Assembly (NCBI RefSeq): GCF_046298265.1
Contig: NZ_JBKAHK010000006.1
Span: 62,001 to 126,000 of the forward strand
DNA from: Gillisia xinjiangensis
GTDB lineage: Bacteria; Bacteroidota; Bacteroidia; Flavobacteriales; Flavobacteriaceae
Length of the DNA stretch: 64,000 nucleotides
Direction of reading: 5' to 3'
Within the stretch, counting starts at the first letter, position 1. Every line of letters begins with the position of its first letter. Both the position numbers and the translations under genes were made by a program. This document shows positions 27,528-36,285 of this stretch, one piece after another. The notes under the pieces are model-generated. The model saw only the letters and a program-made list of their open reading frames with translations, was not told the origin of the DNA and searched no databases.

Positions 27528-28677
27528 TGTTTTTTGCTTTTAATTTGAAAAATTGACTAAAGAGTTCAGCGAAGAGAGATTCAAAATTTTCAATTATATC
27601 ATTTGCTTTTTCTATTTCCCCATTTAAGATTTGGGTATTTAATTTAAACATAACCTCAGATGTTGCCTTTCCCATTGCGTATGTAATTGCAGAAGCTATA
27701 ACCGCATTGATTAATCCTCCAATAACAGTCCCCACTCCTGGAATCAACTTTAATAAATTACCGGCTATGCTACGACCAATATTTGAAATCACCAAGGAAG
27801 CTCCTGAACTTGCCATAAAACCTGTGGCTATTTGCTTGTAATTTTCAAAATCATATACATAAAGTATTCTGGCAATCATTCCTGCTTGGCTGGCAATAAG
27901 TACTGGTGCATCGGAAAAAGGGATAGGACTACCGCCAATTAAAGCATTTCCTGCAGTATGCTGATTAATTATTGAATTAGCTTTTTGCCTTTTAGCCTCT
28001 ATATTTATCATCTGAGCACTGATAAAAGCTAATTCTAATGAAGCCGGTAAATTTTTGATAGACCATTCAACTACTTTCGAAAGACTCAGGTTTTCTTCCG
28101 CTTCCAATTGTTCTTTATGATCGGTGGTAAAAAATGGAGAATTGTTAGAAACAAATGCATCGTTAAAATTTGAATTAGGGTTTATCACCTTTACCATTGC
28201 TTCAAGATCGTCCTCATTTACTTCATCACATTTGCTAAAAATTAGAGCAACAGGTATCCTAGATTCCTGAAGTTTTTGATTAAGCTCCTTGTCATAAGTG
28301 GTAATTCTGGCGGAACTAGCAGATATCACATGCCAAATCAGGTGTATTTGTTCTTCAACTGGTTTCTCATTCCTCTTTCCTATAAAATCAAAAATTTCAG
28401 ACTGAAATTTTTGATCTTTACCTATTTCAAAACCTACAGTATCAAATAAAGTGACATCTCTGCCAGGCAAATCGATTTTTTCGATTTCTTTTGTAACCGG
28501 CATTCCTTCTCCTACCGCTACTGTTCCTTCTCCAAATATTTGATTAACAATGGTACTCTTACCTACCCCTGTACCACCTACGATTAAAATATTGGGCCTT
28601 TTAACTTCGGCCTCAATTTTTTTAAATTCTTCTTCAAACTTGGAGGAAATTTGCTCTTGGCTGTCTGCTGTTATCAT
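27514..28677 (-). CDS. GTPase with DUF697-like hydrophobic C-terminal domain
   Basis: The G domain is clear: G1 GGTGVGKST (residues 34-42), G3 FDTVGFE (about 78-84) and G4 FSKCDE (about 147-152). Residues about 225-345 are Ala/Gly/Ile-rich (GGSPIPFSDAPVLIASQAGM, then GTVIGGLINAVIASAITYAM) and resemble the DUF697 domain of YcjF-type proteins, which inserts in or lies against membranes. This is the first gene of the GTPase-GTPase-recDCB-NERD operon and has an A-rich leader just before its ATG. Assignment to the Era/HSR1-like GTPase superfamily is firm; the function is unknown. Confidence 0.82.
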   Translation of the reverse strand: MITADSQEQISSKFEEEFKKIEAEVKRPNILIVGGTGVGKSTIVNQIFGEGTVAVGEGMPVTKEIEKIDLPGRDVTLFDTVGFEIGKDQKFQSEIFDFIGKRNEKPVEEQIHLIWHVISASSARITTYDKELNQKLQESRIPVALIFSKCDEVNEDDLEAMVKVINPNSNFNDAFVSNNSPFFTTDHKEQLEAEENLSLSKVVEWSIKNLPASLELAFISAQMINIEAKRQKANSIINQHTAGNALIGGSPIPFSDAPVLIASQAGMIARILYVYDFENYKQIATGFMASSGASLVISNIGRSIAGNLLKLIPGVGTVIGGLINAVIASAITYAMGKATSEVMFKLNTQILNGEIEKANDIIENFESLFAELFSQFFKLKAKNNGGI

Positions 28678-28748
28678 TTTCTTTGTTTTTATTTAATTAA
28701 TAATTAGTGATTCTTTCTTGTAATATTTCTTTCCACTCTAAACTCCAC

Positions 28749-28862
28749 TCATGCCTCTTGTAGCCTCAAATTTAAGTTCATTTTAAAACCATAAGAACAA
28801 AAAAGATTTGGTCCATCCCGTCCTTCCGCTTTTGGAGTAAATCCATGTTCGCTCACCCACAT
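28749..28862 (-). CDS. Possible 37-residue protein coupled to the preceding small gene
   Basis: A short frame whose ATG overlaps the stop of the 69-residue gene as TGATG, the arrangement used for translational coupling. The peptide starts MWVSEHGFTPKAEGRDG and contains no obvious domain. The only evidence is the coupled start and balanced composition; it may equally be chance. Confidence 0.25.
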   Translation of the reverse strand: MWVSEHGFTPKAEGRDGPNLFCSYGFKMNLNLRLQEA

Positions 28863-29071
28863 CAAATTGTTCTATACTCCAAAAATCCCGTATTCAAATA
28901 TCCTTCTGTTTTCAAATCCAAACCATGTACCCTCATAAAGGCATTGTGAACTTTCTCTTTTTCATCCAGTGGATTGGCAAACATTGAACTTATTTGTACA
29001 GAAAGTCCTCTATCTATATATTCTCCTTTAACATTTATGGAATGCTTAATTTTAATTTCAAATGTTGCCAT
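28862..29071 (-). CDS. Small conserved-looking protein (DUF6140-like?)
   Basis: A 69-residue protein beginning MATFEIKIKHSINVKGEYID and ending in GYLNTGFLEYRTI. It reads like small Bacteroidota proteins with a beta-rich start, a conserved G-L-D-L-K region and a C-terminal beta strand, recalled as DUF6140; this is from memory and uncertain. It has no membrane segment. It lies between the GTPase operon and the glycosylase-like gene, all on the same strand, so it may share a transcript with either. Confidence 0.5.
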   Translation of the reverse strand: MATFEIKIKHSINVKGEYIDRGLSVQISSMFANPLDEKEKVHNAFMRVHGLDLKTEGYLNTGFLEYRTI

Positions 29072-29100
29072 ATTATTCAGCTACCTGTTTAATATTATTA

Positions 29101-29784
29101 TTAACTTTTTGCAGTTGATACCATCGTATTAAAAGCACTTATTATCTCCTCTTTTCCAATAATACTCCCCTGATTCCTCTTATATCCCAGTACCTTCATC
29201 CCTTCTGGAGTCATAAATGATCTAACAGATTCCGAACTCTCCACCTGCAGTTTCTTCAGGAATAGAACAGCAATTTCATCATAAGCCTTAAACCCTTCCG
29301 CTACTATCATTTCCGGCTGTAAACCATCAATCATTTGCCTTGTCCAAACTCTTGCCTGGTGAAAAATCTTTTGGCTGAGTTCATCAGGAAGCAATTTCAA
29401 TAGCCTGTTAAAGTCGGCTACATTATCTGTTGCCCAGCAATAAAAATTTGTTTTTACCGTATGGTTTTTAAGGTCTTCTTCCCTGCCCGCCTGCCGGAAA
29501 AGATCTTTGGTTTGTTCGCCCAGGGAATGTTTGTTCAGGTAATATTCTAAAGCCTGCATTGGCTCGAAATTTTCAGCAATAAAACCGTGGTGTTTAGAAT
29601 ATCCCCCTCCCGGATTAAAGCCTATAAGTAGAATTTCAGGTTTATGGATCAACGGACTAAAAAGCAATTGACATCCCTTATACAGAGACTTAATCTCCGC
29701 ATTCCCTTCCGTAGCTATCAAGATCTGTTTATGCAAAAAGAGAGCTTCTTCAGAAATTTCTGAAAAGATGGAAGTAGGTGCCAT
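29101..29784 (-). CDS. Uracil-DNA-glycosylase-fold-like protein
   Basis: A 227-residue soluble protein. Residues about 52-64 read ILLIGFNPGGGYS, which resembles motif A (GxNPG) of the uracil-DNA glycosylase superfamily. A later MIVAEGFKAYDE stretch sits where a central strand of that fold would lie. The usual C-terminal HPS-type motif is not evident; GYKRNQGS is in its place. It could be a divergent glycosylase acting on damaged or modified DNA, or a catalytically altered relative. Its place beside recombination and restriction genes fits DNA metabolism but does not prove it. Confidence 0.5.
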   Translation of the reverse strand: MAPTSIFSEISEEALFLHKQILIATEGNAEIKSLYKGCQLLFSPLIHKPEILLIGFNPGGGYSKHHGFIAENFEPMQALEYYLNKHSLGEQTKDLFRQAGREEDLKNHTVKTNFYCWATDNVADFNRLLKLLPDELSQKIFHQARVWTRQMIDGLQPEMIVAEGFKAYDEIAVLFLKKLQVESSESVRSFMTPEGMKVLGYKRNQGSIIGKEEIISAFNTMVSTAKS

Positions 29785-30273
29785 TATTGTTTATGTTAAG
29801 TTCTAAATTTTAAGAACATGTCTTAAAATTTTCTTAAATGTAAATAATTAAATTTTATGGTGTTTACGGGAAACCACATTTACCCTTTTATTTTTTATTG
29901 ATTAAGCCAGTCGTAATGCCTATTCCGTCCTAGTACCTTTTTAGATAAGCTCACATTCCACTCTTAAACCCCCGAACATCAGAAGAATACATTTTTAACA
30001 AAAAGGTATCCTTTCTCCTTTCCACCAGCTTACCTGGCAAAAATTATTTTTAACTTTTTTAATTTTTTCTGGAATGAGTAAATCCTGCTTTATATGATTA
30101 TCTACTACCAAATTGTACCACCAGATAATCTTCATCACGAAACCAGATTAATCCCCTATCCCCGTAAACGATTTCAAATGAAGATATTTATTGTTTTTTA
30201 TTTGTTATAGGTAATTCGCATATCTTAATCGGTGTTTGTGTCGTGTTGCCGTTATGCTCATTTCATATCTAAG
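29785..30273 (-). other. Gene-poor spacer
   Basis: I see no gene in these 489 bases. Bases 29808-29828 form a near-perfect palindrome around ACATGT, with 7-base arms TTTTAAG/CTTAAAA, just upstream of the glycosylase-like gene; it may be an operator. Near 30240-30258 a GC-richer segment (minus strand GCATAACGGCAAC) resembles one near 40611. Confidence 0.4.
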
Positions 30274-30540
30274 CTATAGCCGTCCAAGAGAGAGAACACC
30301 TATAAGTAAAATCCCAATAACCCACCCTATATAATATGGAACTCCATTGTGTGTTTCTGCCATTATGCCAATATCAGCACCAAACAATTGTCCTATAAAG
30401 GAAAAAGTAGCAATAAAGCCATGCCAACACCCTCCAAAAAATCCATATTCATATTCCGTAACACCTGCAGGAACACAGGATGTTAGGCTAAGAATTAAAA
30501 AAAGAAATAAAACTATTGTAATCAGTCTTTTAAATTTCAT
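30274..30540 (-). CDS. Small membrane lipoprotein
   Basis: The 88 residues begin with a type II signal peptide (VLFLFLILSLTSC, lipobox LTSC). A conserved-looking EYGFFGGCWHGFIATFSF segment follows, and a C-terminal transmembrane helix (GWVIGILLIGVLSLG). Proteins with this layout, with a YGF-x-GxxHG motif after a lipobox, are widespread and uncharacterised. It is isolated, flanked by long spacers. Confidence 0.7.
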   Translation of the reverse strand: MKFKRLITIVLFLFLILSLTSCVPAGVTEYEYGFFGGCWHGFIATFSFIGQLFGADIGIMAETHNGVPYYIGWVIGILLIGVLSLGRL

Positions 30541-30952
30541 AAATGTTTTTTATTTAAGTTTAATTCCTCACACCCTTCCCTGGTGATGCTTTTTAACTAC
30601 TATTAAGGCTCCAAATAATTTTCTTCTCCAGAATTGCTGCCATCGTCCAACGGCTTGGGATACCTTCAAAATAATAAACCGCCTCAGCATAATTGTCTTC
30701 TCTCCTTAATACCCTACTACCAAGAAAATATAACTTTCTGCCAAAGCGGTTATTTTGATCTTATTGTTTAGAAAATATTACTTTTTCCCTACCTGCTTTC
30801 AGATCTAAATACAATTAGTATGATCCAAAAACTTCTCATTTTTCTTTCTTAGACAAACATATTACTTTGGTGCGCCAATGGGCGTCGTCATCTTGATCTA
30901 CAAAATAACTTTGTGATAGTTGATCAACAAGACGGAAACTGCCGGGGAATTA
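30541..30952. other. Spacer without recognisable gene
   Basis: About 410 bases with frequent stops in all frames. I see no RNA gene, repeat or convincing promoter in it. Confidence 0.5.
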
Positions 30953-31534
30953 TCAGTCATCAACTCCTAAAAAAGCATTCCACAAACTTATTCCACCCGC
31001 AAAGATGAGCACCTCTTTATTGATATGTACATAGTCCGGGATCCAAAGGCTCAGCAACCATAAAACCACAAGCAGGATGATAAAAATAAACACCAGCAGG
31101 TACAGGAATTGCCAGATATGCCTTAAACGTCCCCAATCTGTATAAAATATCAACTGCCATCCTTTGGGATATTGTTTCTCATTGGTGATATCCCAGATTG
31201 CATCGGGTTCTTTTCCTTCTCCATTTTCAATCCCCGGATTTCTTGCTTCATTTATGGTTCCACCTGAATTATTTTGCAAACCGCTTTCCACAAGCCTAAC
31301 CAAACCTGTAACAAGCTGTAAAATGCCCAGCAGGATAAGCAGTGATACGCTAAATACCAGCTGAAAAACCATACTGATAAATGCAAGATCACCGGATATG
31401 GATCTTGGCTGCGCTTTCCTTTGTACTGAAGAAACTGCATTGACCCACTTTTCCGCTTCCAGGGTATAGCGCAGATTGGTTCGGGCAGAATTGTCGTTGG
31501 GCCTCCATTGGAAACCATTATCGGGCATTGGCAT
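30953..31534 (-). CDS. Membrane protein of unknown function
   Basis: This 193-residue protein has a soluble N-terminus of about 48 residues, a hydrophobic segment (FISMVFQLVFSVSLLILLGI), a hydrophilic loop, and a further pair of hydrophobic segments (LLVFIFIILLVVLWLLSLW and VLIFAGGISLWNAF). I do not recognise the family. It lies between the small lipoprotein and the conjugation block, in the same direction as both but with a spacer of nearly 500 bases on the tra side, so a link to conjugation is not supported. Confidence 0.6.
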   Translation of the reverse strand: MPMPDNGFQWRPNDNSARTNLRYTLEAEKWVNAVSSVQRKAQPRSISGDLAFISMVFQLVFSVSLLILLGILQLVTGLVRLVESGLQNNSGGTINEARNPGIENGEGKEPDAIWDITNEKQYPKGWQLIFYTDWGRLRHIWQFLYLLVFIFIILLVVLWLLSLWIPDYVHINKEVLIFAGGISLWNAFLGVDD

Positions 31535-32032
31535 AATTGAACTCTTTGAAGGTTTTCGCCCAACAGGCTATCTGTTAGCTTAATACAAGTGCTAAATTAA
31601 TACCTAATAGCGCCAATATGTGTCGTTTAAATAACTTACCTAATTAAAAAGATTTCCTGGCCATATGAGGATTTGTGTTTAGAGCAGTTGAAACCAGAAA
31701 AGTTAGCACGGTTTAAATTCTAAAGATTTGCAATTCCGTTCTTATCAATGATGAAGTGGAATTGAGTCATTTAATTTTTGGGGATAAGTTAAAAGCTGAA
31801 GTTGAAGCTCGAAAAAGAAAAGATTTTGATATATTAATTACAGGTCGGAAATTTGTTGTTAACCTTTTATCCAGGAAAAGTACTTGATTGCAAAACAATT
31901 TCCAGTCAGTTATTCATAGTCTTGAAAACATGATTAAATATCCCATAGAAATTAAAAGTCTTAGTAAGTAATCCAGGTTTATCAACACAATAAGCCAGAC
32001 CCCATTATTTTTTTGGTAAAACCCTTTAACCA
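31535..32032. other. Spacer holding one broken short frame
   Basis: No intact gene. The + strand from 31717 to 31971 is open apart from one TGA at 31885 and reads with coding-like composition; it is listed separately as a possible pseudogene. The rest has stops in every frame. Confidence 0.4.
31717..31971 (+). pseudogene. Possible remnant gene with one internal stop
   Basis: The frame runs for 84 codons with a single TGA at 31885 and no start codon at its beginning. The first half reads like a basic, charged protein (GDKLKAEVEARKRKDFD). I do not recognise the family. It could be the tail of a decayed DNA-binding protein from the neighbouring conjugative element, or chance. Confidence 0.25.
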
Positions 32033-32395
32033 TCAAAACGGCACCTTCTCCCCCATTTCAATTTCCGTCACCTTCCAGCTACCTTCCTCTTTTTTCAACT
32101 TAAAAGTTTCGGGCTGCTCTTCATAAATAGTTGAAAACTGAACCCGGGCGGTATCCTCATTTTCGGTTTCCTGAATCACTTTAAAATGAGAATCCCGGTT
32201 ATCTACCTTAGGAACTATATCCTGAATGTACATAAAGGAATAATAGCTATCTTTTGTGGTGTGCTTTTCAAGAACGGGAAAATCCTTTTGATAAAAACTC
32301 TCAACCACAATTTGGGCGGTCGCAGTATGGAACCTTTCAGCTTCTGTACAGGCGAAGCAAATCACCATTAACAAAAGGAACAACATCTTCTTCAT
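32033..32395 (-). CDS. Lipoprotein at the end of the tra block
   Basis: The 120-residue product starts with a lipoprotein signal (MLFLLLMVICFACTEA). The mature part resembles small NTF2/DUF4878-type domains: an N-terminal helix, then beta strands ending TFKLKKEEGSWKVTEIEMG. It follows traN by 7 bases and is therefore probably cotranscribed with the conjugation genes. A role in the transfer apparatus or surface exclusion is guesswork. Confidence 0.65.
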   Translation of the reverse strand: MKKMLFLLLMVICFACTEAERFHTATAQIVVESFYQKDFPVLEKHTTKDSYYSFMYIQDIVPKVDNRDSHFKVIQETENEDTARVQFSTIYEEQPETFKLKKEEGSWKVTEIEMGEKVPF

Positions 32396-32402
32396 AATTT
32401 CA

Positions 32403-33272
32403 TCAATTTGGGTTATTAATAAATTTCCTTTTGACCTTCAACTTTATATCCCGCTCCCCGTTTTGTTCCTTGAGATCAATCACCACTACTTTATCTTCAG
32501 CAATAGAAAACTTCGGCAGGACATATACAAATCGGCTGATTTTACCTTTAGCAACTTTCTCTGGCACCTGATATCTAAAAACCGGCTCCTGAATCAGTTT
32601 CTGCATTGATTTTTTCTTTCCTTTTTTCCTGGTCTCTACTGAAATATCCAGCAAGCTCAGATCATAATCAATGGATGATCGGTTATTGATTTTCAGCACA
32701 AAATACAGCTCATCCCTATGGAAGACAATATTCTCCACTTTTAGAAACACATTTTCCTGGGCGGCTTGAATGTTGCCAATCTTGCGTTTACTTCTTAATA
32801 TATAGGAACTGAAATTCTGATAATAGGGTTCTTTATCAGCTAATACCTCTTCAGTTTTAGTGGCTGAAATTAATGCAACATCTTTGTGTTCCTCATTGAA
32901 TTCAGGATTCTCATTCCCGATCTTTCCGGAGTCTGAAATAAAATAATTCAGCTGATCCAGTCGTTCGGAATACATTAAAATATACGAAAAAATTGAACCA
33001 TTTGTACCGATTACCAGTAAATTACTTTCTTTTCCCGGAGTAGCCTGAAGCAATCCCAAATGCTGGTATTGCTCGCGGTTATAGGTAAAAACAAAATCCT
33101 CAGCCCCCGTAATTCCCTGCCGGATAGGTTCAGGAAAAAACAAGGCGACGTTTTTATGTTCGTTGGCATAGATGGTATCCAAAACAGGGTTTTGTACTTT
33201 TATCTCCTGTGCTGCAAGATTTGCAAATCCCACAATAATTAGAAGGCCTGATATAAATAAATGTTTTTTCAT
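32403..33272 (-). CDS. traN: Conjugative transposon protein TraN (VirB9-like)
   Basis: The 289 residues begin with a signal peptide (MKKHLFISGLLIIVGFANLA). The next part, LDTIYANEHKNVALFFPEPI followed by an AEDFVFTYN-type stretch, matches the start of the Bacteroides TraN family (DUF4138). TraN corresponds to the outer-membrane core subunit VirB9/TrbG of type IV secretion. It follows traM by 12 bases. Confidence 0.85.
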   Translation of the reverse strand: MKKHLFISGLLIIVGFANLAAQEIKVQNPVLDTIYANEHKNVALFFPEPIRQGITGAEDFVFTYNREQYQHLGLLQATPGKESNLLVIGTNGSIFSYILMYSERLDQLNYFISDSGKIGNENPEFNEEHKDVALISATKTEEVLADKEPYYQNFSSYILRSKRKIGNIQAAQENVFLKVENIVFHRDELYFVLKINNRSSIDYDLSLLDISVETRKKGKKKSMQKLIQEPVFRYQVPEKVAKGKISRFVYVLPKFSIAEDKVVVIDLKEQNGERDIKLKVKRKFINNPN

Positions 33273-33284
33273 AATAATGAGTAT

Positions 33285-34223
33285 TTAATTCCCTTGCGGG
33301 GATTTTAAAATGAGTTTATAATTATTAGTTATGGTTACTGTTACGTTCTTATTATTCCTTTGGAAAACTTTTTTGATCCCCCCCACTTGTGGTAGCCCGG
33401 CAATATTGATATCCTGAATAACATCATCAATTACCTCCCTGCTGGCATCGGCCCGAAAGCTGTTTTCCACATAGATGCCTTCGCTTCCGTCCTGAAGATC
33501 ATACGCCTTTAGCCTGACCGGTTGATGGTCTATATTTTCGATTTCAATCAGGGCGCGGTTGGTTTGAAAGCTGATAAAACCATATACAGAAGTATTTTTA
33601 GCAATGGTTCTATTTTTTATAATTGCCGGTTCAGTGAGCCGCATCTTCAACCGAAACCCATTTTTAACGGTCTGGTTCCCGTCAACTTCCACAAGGATTT
33701 CATTTTCAGATCTTGATGAACTTTCAACCTCATTGGTAAGCACAGGATTGGTACTGTAAAAAAGCTGATGTTCAAGTCCCAATTCCTTTGCTGAAGCAGG
33801 TTCTTGCAGTTCTTCTTTAAGAATATTTTCTTTAGATTGTGGCTTTTCAACTTCTGGCTTCTCCGAATTACTCCGATAGCTATTTTGGGTATAGTTAATC
33901 CGACCCGAATTGTAGATGCTGTCCACAATTTTCATTTTTTGCTTCTCCCTTAGATCCGGATCATAAAATCCCAGGGAATCCAGCAGTTTTTCATCGTAGA
34001 TACTGGGAGCGTTGGTCTCACGCACTTCCTTCAATGCGTTCACAGCATCGAGCTTGGATTTGTATTCCTGCTGTTCTTCTCCCAGTTCGGGAACCAGGGT
34101 TTCTTTGAGTACTTTATTTTCATCGCCATTGCCTCCCAAAACTAAAGCGGAATACGAAACGATAAAAATTATCACTACTGCCAGCACAGAACCAAATACG
34201 ATTTTATTCTTTTCAATTTTCAT
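33285..34223 (-). CDS. traM: Conjugative transposon protein TraM (VirB10-like)
   Basis: The 312-residue protein has one N-terminal membrane helix (IVFGSVLAVVIIFIVSYSAL) and a long variable periplasmic linker. Its C-terminal domain contains NGFRLKMRLTEPAIIKN, then NTSVYGFISFQTNRALIEI, the pattern of Bacteroides TraM. TraM is the VirB10-like protein linking inner and outer membrane. Its start overlaps the traK stop by 11 bases. Confidence 0.87.
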   Translation of the reverse strand: MKIEKNKIVFGSVLAVVIIFIVSYSALVLGGNGDENKVLKETLVPELGEEQQEYKSKLDAVNALKEVRETNAPSIYDEKLLDSLGFYDPDLREKQKMKIVDSIYNSGRINYTQNSYRSNSEKPEVEKPQSKENILKEELQEPASAKELGLEHQLFYSTNPVLTNEVESSSRSENEILVEVDGNQTVKNGFRLKMRLTEPAIIKNRTIAKNTSVYGFISFQTNRALIEIENIDHQPVRLKAYDLQDGSEGIYVENSFRADASREVIDDVIQDINIAGLPQVGGIKKVFQRNNKNVTVTITNNYKLILKSPQGN

Positions 34224-34827
34224 TGTTTATCTTTTTTAAGGTGTTTTCAAAATAATTGGTGATCAGCAGCCCGTGGGTGTTTGTTGGGTAATTCCGGTCC
34301 ACAACAATGAGATTTCCGGAGGATACCAGCTCATACCTGTCCACAACGGTTCCTCTGTTGATCTCAAAAATGGTTGTTGTTTTGAATTGATAAGGCTCGG
34401 CCTGCAGGTCCAGTTGTGATTCTATACTCAAAACTTTCTGCACCAGGGAATACTGGAGCAACCGGTTATAAACCCCATCGGCCTTTTTCTGTCGGTATAG
34501 ATTATCAACGGAGCTGTTGCCAAGCCAAAGTGCTTTTTCGAGGTTCCGCAGATAATTACTGGTATCTATATTATAGAAGTAGGTATGGAACAATTCCAAA
34601 TGCGCCAGGGCCTCGACTTCCAGATTTTCTTTTTGGCTGACCCATTTCAGGGGGATTACACTGCCGTCGGTATTTATTGCGAAGGAGTTATTTAAAGCCA
34701 TGCGGTGCATATCATACATAAGCCAGCCAAAAAATAGGCTCGAAATCAATGCTCCCGATACAACGGTTATTACCACAAACCGGTTGGTCTGCAGAACACT
34801 GTAAATATTTTTGTAGGGTGTTTTCAT
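34213..34827 (-). CDS. traK: Conjugative transposon protein TraK (VirB8-like)
   Basis: The 204 residues show a short cytoplasmic N-terminus (TPYKNIYSVLQTNRFVV), one transmembrane helix and a periplasmic NTF2-like domain, the TraK/VirB8 architecture. The order traJ-traK-traM is as in Bacteroides conjugative transposons, but no traL lies between traK and traM; the genes overlap. Confidence 0.87.
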   Translation of the reverse strand: MKTPYKNIYSVLQTNRFVVITVVSGALISSLFFGWLMYDMHRMALNNSFAINTDGSVIPLKWVSQKENLEVEALAHLELFHTYFYNIDTSNYLRNLEKALWLGNSSVDNLYRQKKADGVYNRLLQYSLVQKVLSIESQLDLQAEPYQFKTTTIFEINRGTVVDRYELVSSGNLIVVDRNYPTNTHGLLITNYFENTLKKINNEN

Positions 34828-34852
34828 GTTATTTTTCTTTGTTTAAGCTGCC

Positions 34853-35701
34853 TTAGGCAGTAAATAGTTTTAAAGTGAACGAAGTAGCTCTGGTGTATAA
34901 TTTGAATTTCAGGAATACGATAAAAGCGATGGAGCCTGCCTCGACTATAATCTGGATAATGTTATTATCGCTCGTGGTTCCCAAAAGGTTCGACCAGAAA
35001 TTAGTGTTGATCTCGGCATACAGGTTATTGACAAATACATTGACCAGGAAAAAGGCCGGAACCAGCATATAAACCGCGGCATACAACCTGAAAAAATTGT
35101 AGGCCATGGTCCTGAACTTTTCAAATACCGCCAGACTTATTACCAATGGGAAAAACGCCTGCATAATTCCGAGGAGGAAATAACGCTCCGCCAAAAAAAG
35201 CGGATAGATAAACAGGTCCAAAACCCACAAGAACAGCCCCATCACAAAGGAAATTACCTTGACAGGATATAAAGGAGTGACCAATGCATCATAAAGCAAT
35301 GCCATTGCTTTGGCTGCGGCATCCCAGGCTCCTACATCCTGCTCAATATCGATATCCTGTAATTGAAGAGGGATTAACGCAGGGGCCGTATCGGTGTATT
35401 GTGTTTCAATGGCAACTAAAATTCCATCAAAAATGCCAAGTATCTGGGTCGAAAAAATAACCAGCAATACAACAGCGAAGTTTTTGGCAAGTTCTCCCGG
35501 GCTCAAACCCCAGGTATATCCATCCTTATCTGCAATACCTTCATTGTATTTTTTCAGGATATTGACAAGGAAAAACAGCACCGCGAGGGTTTTCATCCCG
35601 GTAATGGTGTACTGCGAGAAATCGCTGTTTTTGATGGTTTGGAAAACAGCATCCACGTATTCCAGACCTATTCCTAAAAATATTCCCCCGGCCACCATCA
35701 A
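34853..35701 (-). CDS. traJ: Conjugative transposon protein TraJ (VirB6-like)
   Basis: This 282-residue polytopic membrane protein has at least five hydrophobic segments, for example VISFVMGLFLWVLDLFIYPL and YMLVPAFFLVNVFVNNLY. TraJ forms the inner-membrane channel component comparable to VirB6/TrbL. Its start overlaps the traI stop by 4 bases (ATGA). Confidence 0.82.
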   Translation of the reverse strand: MMVAGGIFLGIGLEYVDAVFQTIKNSDFSQYTITGMKTLAVLFFLVNILKKYNEGIADKDGYTWGLSPGELAKNFAVVLLVIFSTQILGIFDGILVAIETQYTDTAPALIPLQLQDIDIEQDVGAWDAAAKAMALLYDALVTPLYPVKVISFVMGLFLWVLDLFIYPLFLAERYFLLGIMQAFFPLVISLAVFEKFRTMAYNFFRLYAAVYMLVPAFFLVNVFVNNLYAEINTNFWSNLLGTTSDNNIIQIIVEAGSIAFIVFLKFKLYTRATSFTLKLFTA

Positions 35702-36267
35702 TACCCGATTTCCCTGTTATTGACCTTATCCTGCATTTCCCGGAACGAAATAATATCCCGGTATCGCCTGGTTTTCTGTTCAATCTCCGCGACCATTTCC
35801 CTGGATTGAAGTTCTTTTTCCTTGAGCACCATTGCTCGCTCGGCATCGGTCATTTTCAAATAATTGCTGGTAAGAATCTGATCAATGAAATCCAGATCTT
35901 CCAGGGAATTTTCAATTATGGTATTGAATGAATCTGAAATGCGGGTCACCTCTTCGGGTTTGATATACGGAGAATTTAAGATCCCCCGCAAGTCATCCCG
36001 GATCACCTCGAAAAGGATCTGGTTATTCCGGGCAAGTTCCTGTACAGCCTTTAACTGTTTCACCACATCATTTACCTTCTCGATATTCTCTTTTTGATCT
36101 TTGAGAAAATTCACTGTTTTTAGCAGTTGCGAAGTTTGCTTTGCCGATTCAATCAGTGATTTTGCAAGGCTTATAAAATTTGTGTTGTCATAAACCGGCA
36201 TTCCCTGGCCTACCGCTTTTCCGCTTAGCAAGATGGCCATAGCGAGGATTAAAATTTTTGTTTTCAT
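35698..36267 (-). CDS. traI: Conjugation protein TraI (DUF4141, VirB5/TrbJ-like)
   Basis: The 189-residue protein has a cleavable signal peptide ending GKAVGQ, then an almost wholly helical mature part (AKQTSQLLKTVNFLKDQKEN). This is the arrangement of the DUF4141/TraI family, which resembles the pilus-associated TrbJ/VirB5 proteins. It sits between traG and traJ, as in Bacteroides elements. It is not the relaxase called TraI in F plasmids. Confidence 0.8.
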   Translation of the reverse strand: MKTKILILAMAILLSGKAVGQGMPVYDNTNFISLAKSLIESAKQTSQLLKTVNFLKDQKENIEKVNDVVKQLKAVQELARNNQILFEVIRDDLRGILNSPYIKPEEVTRISDSFNTIIENSLEDLDFIDQILTSNYLKMTDAERAMVLKEKELQSREMVAEIEQKTRRYRDIISFREMQDKVNNREIGY

Positions 36268-36285
36268 GAGTTATGTATTTAGTTG

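Noticed and set aside
35698..36267. TraI relaxase
   Set aside because: The protein is small, secreted and helical (DUF4141 type); it lacks any relaxase HUH motif.
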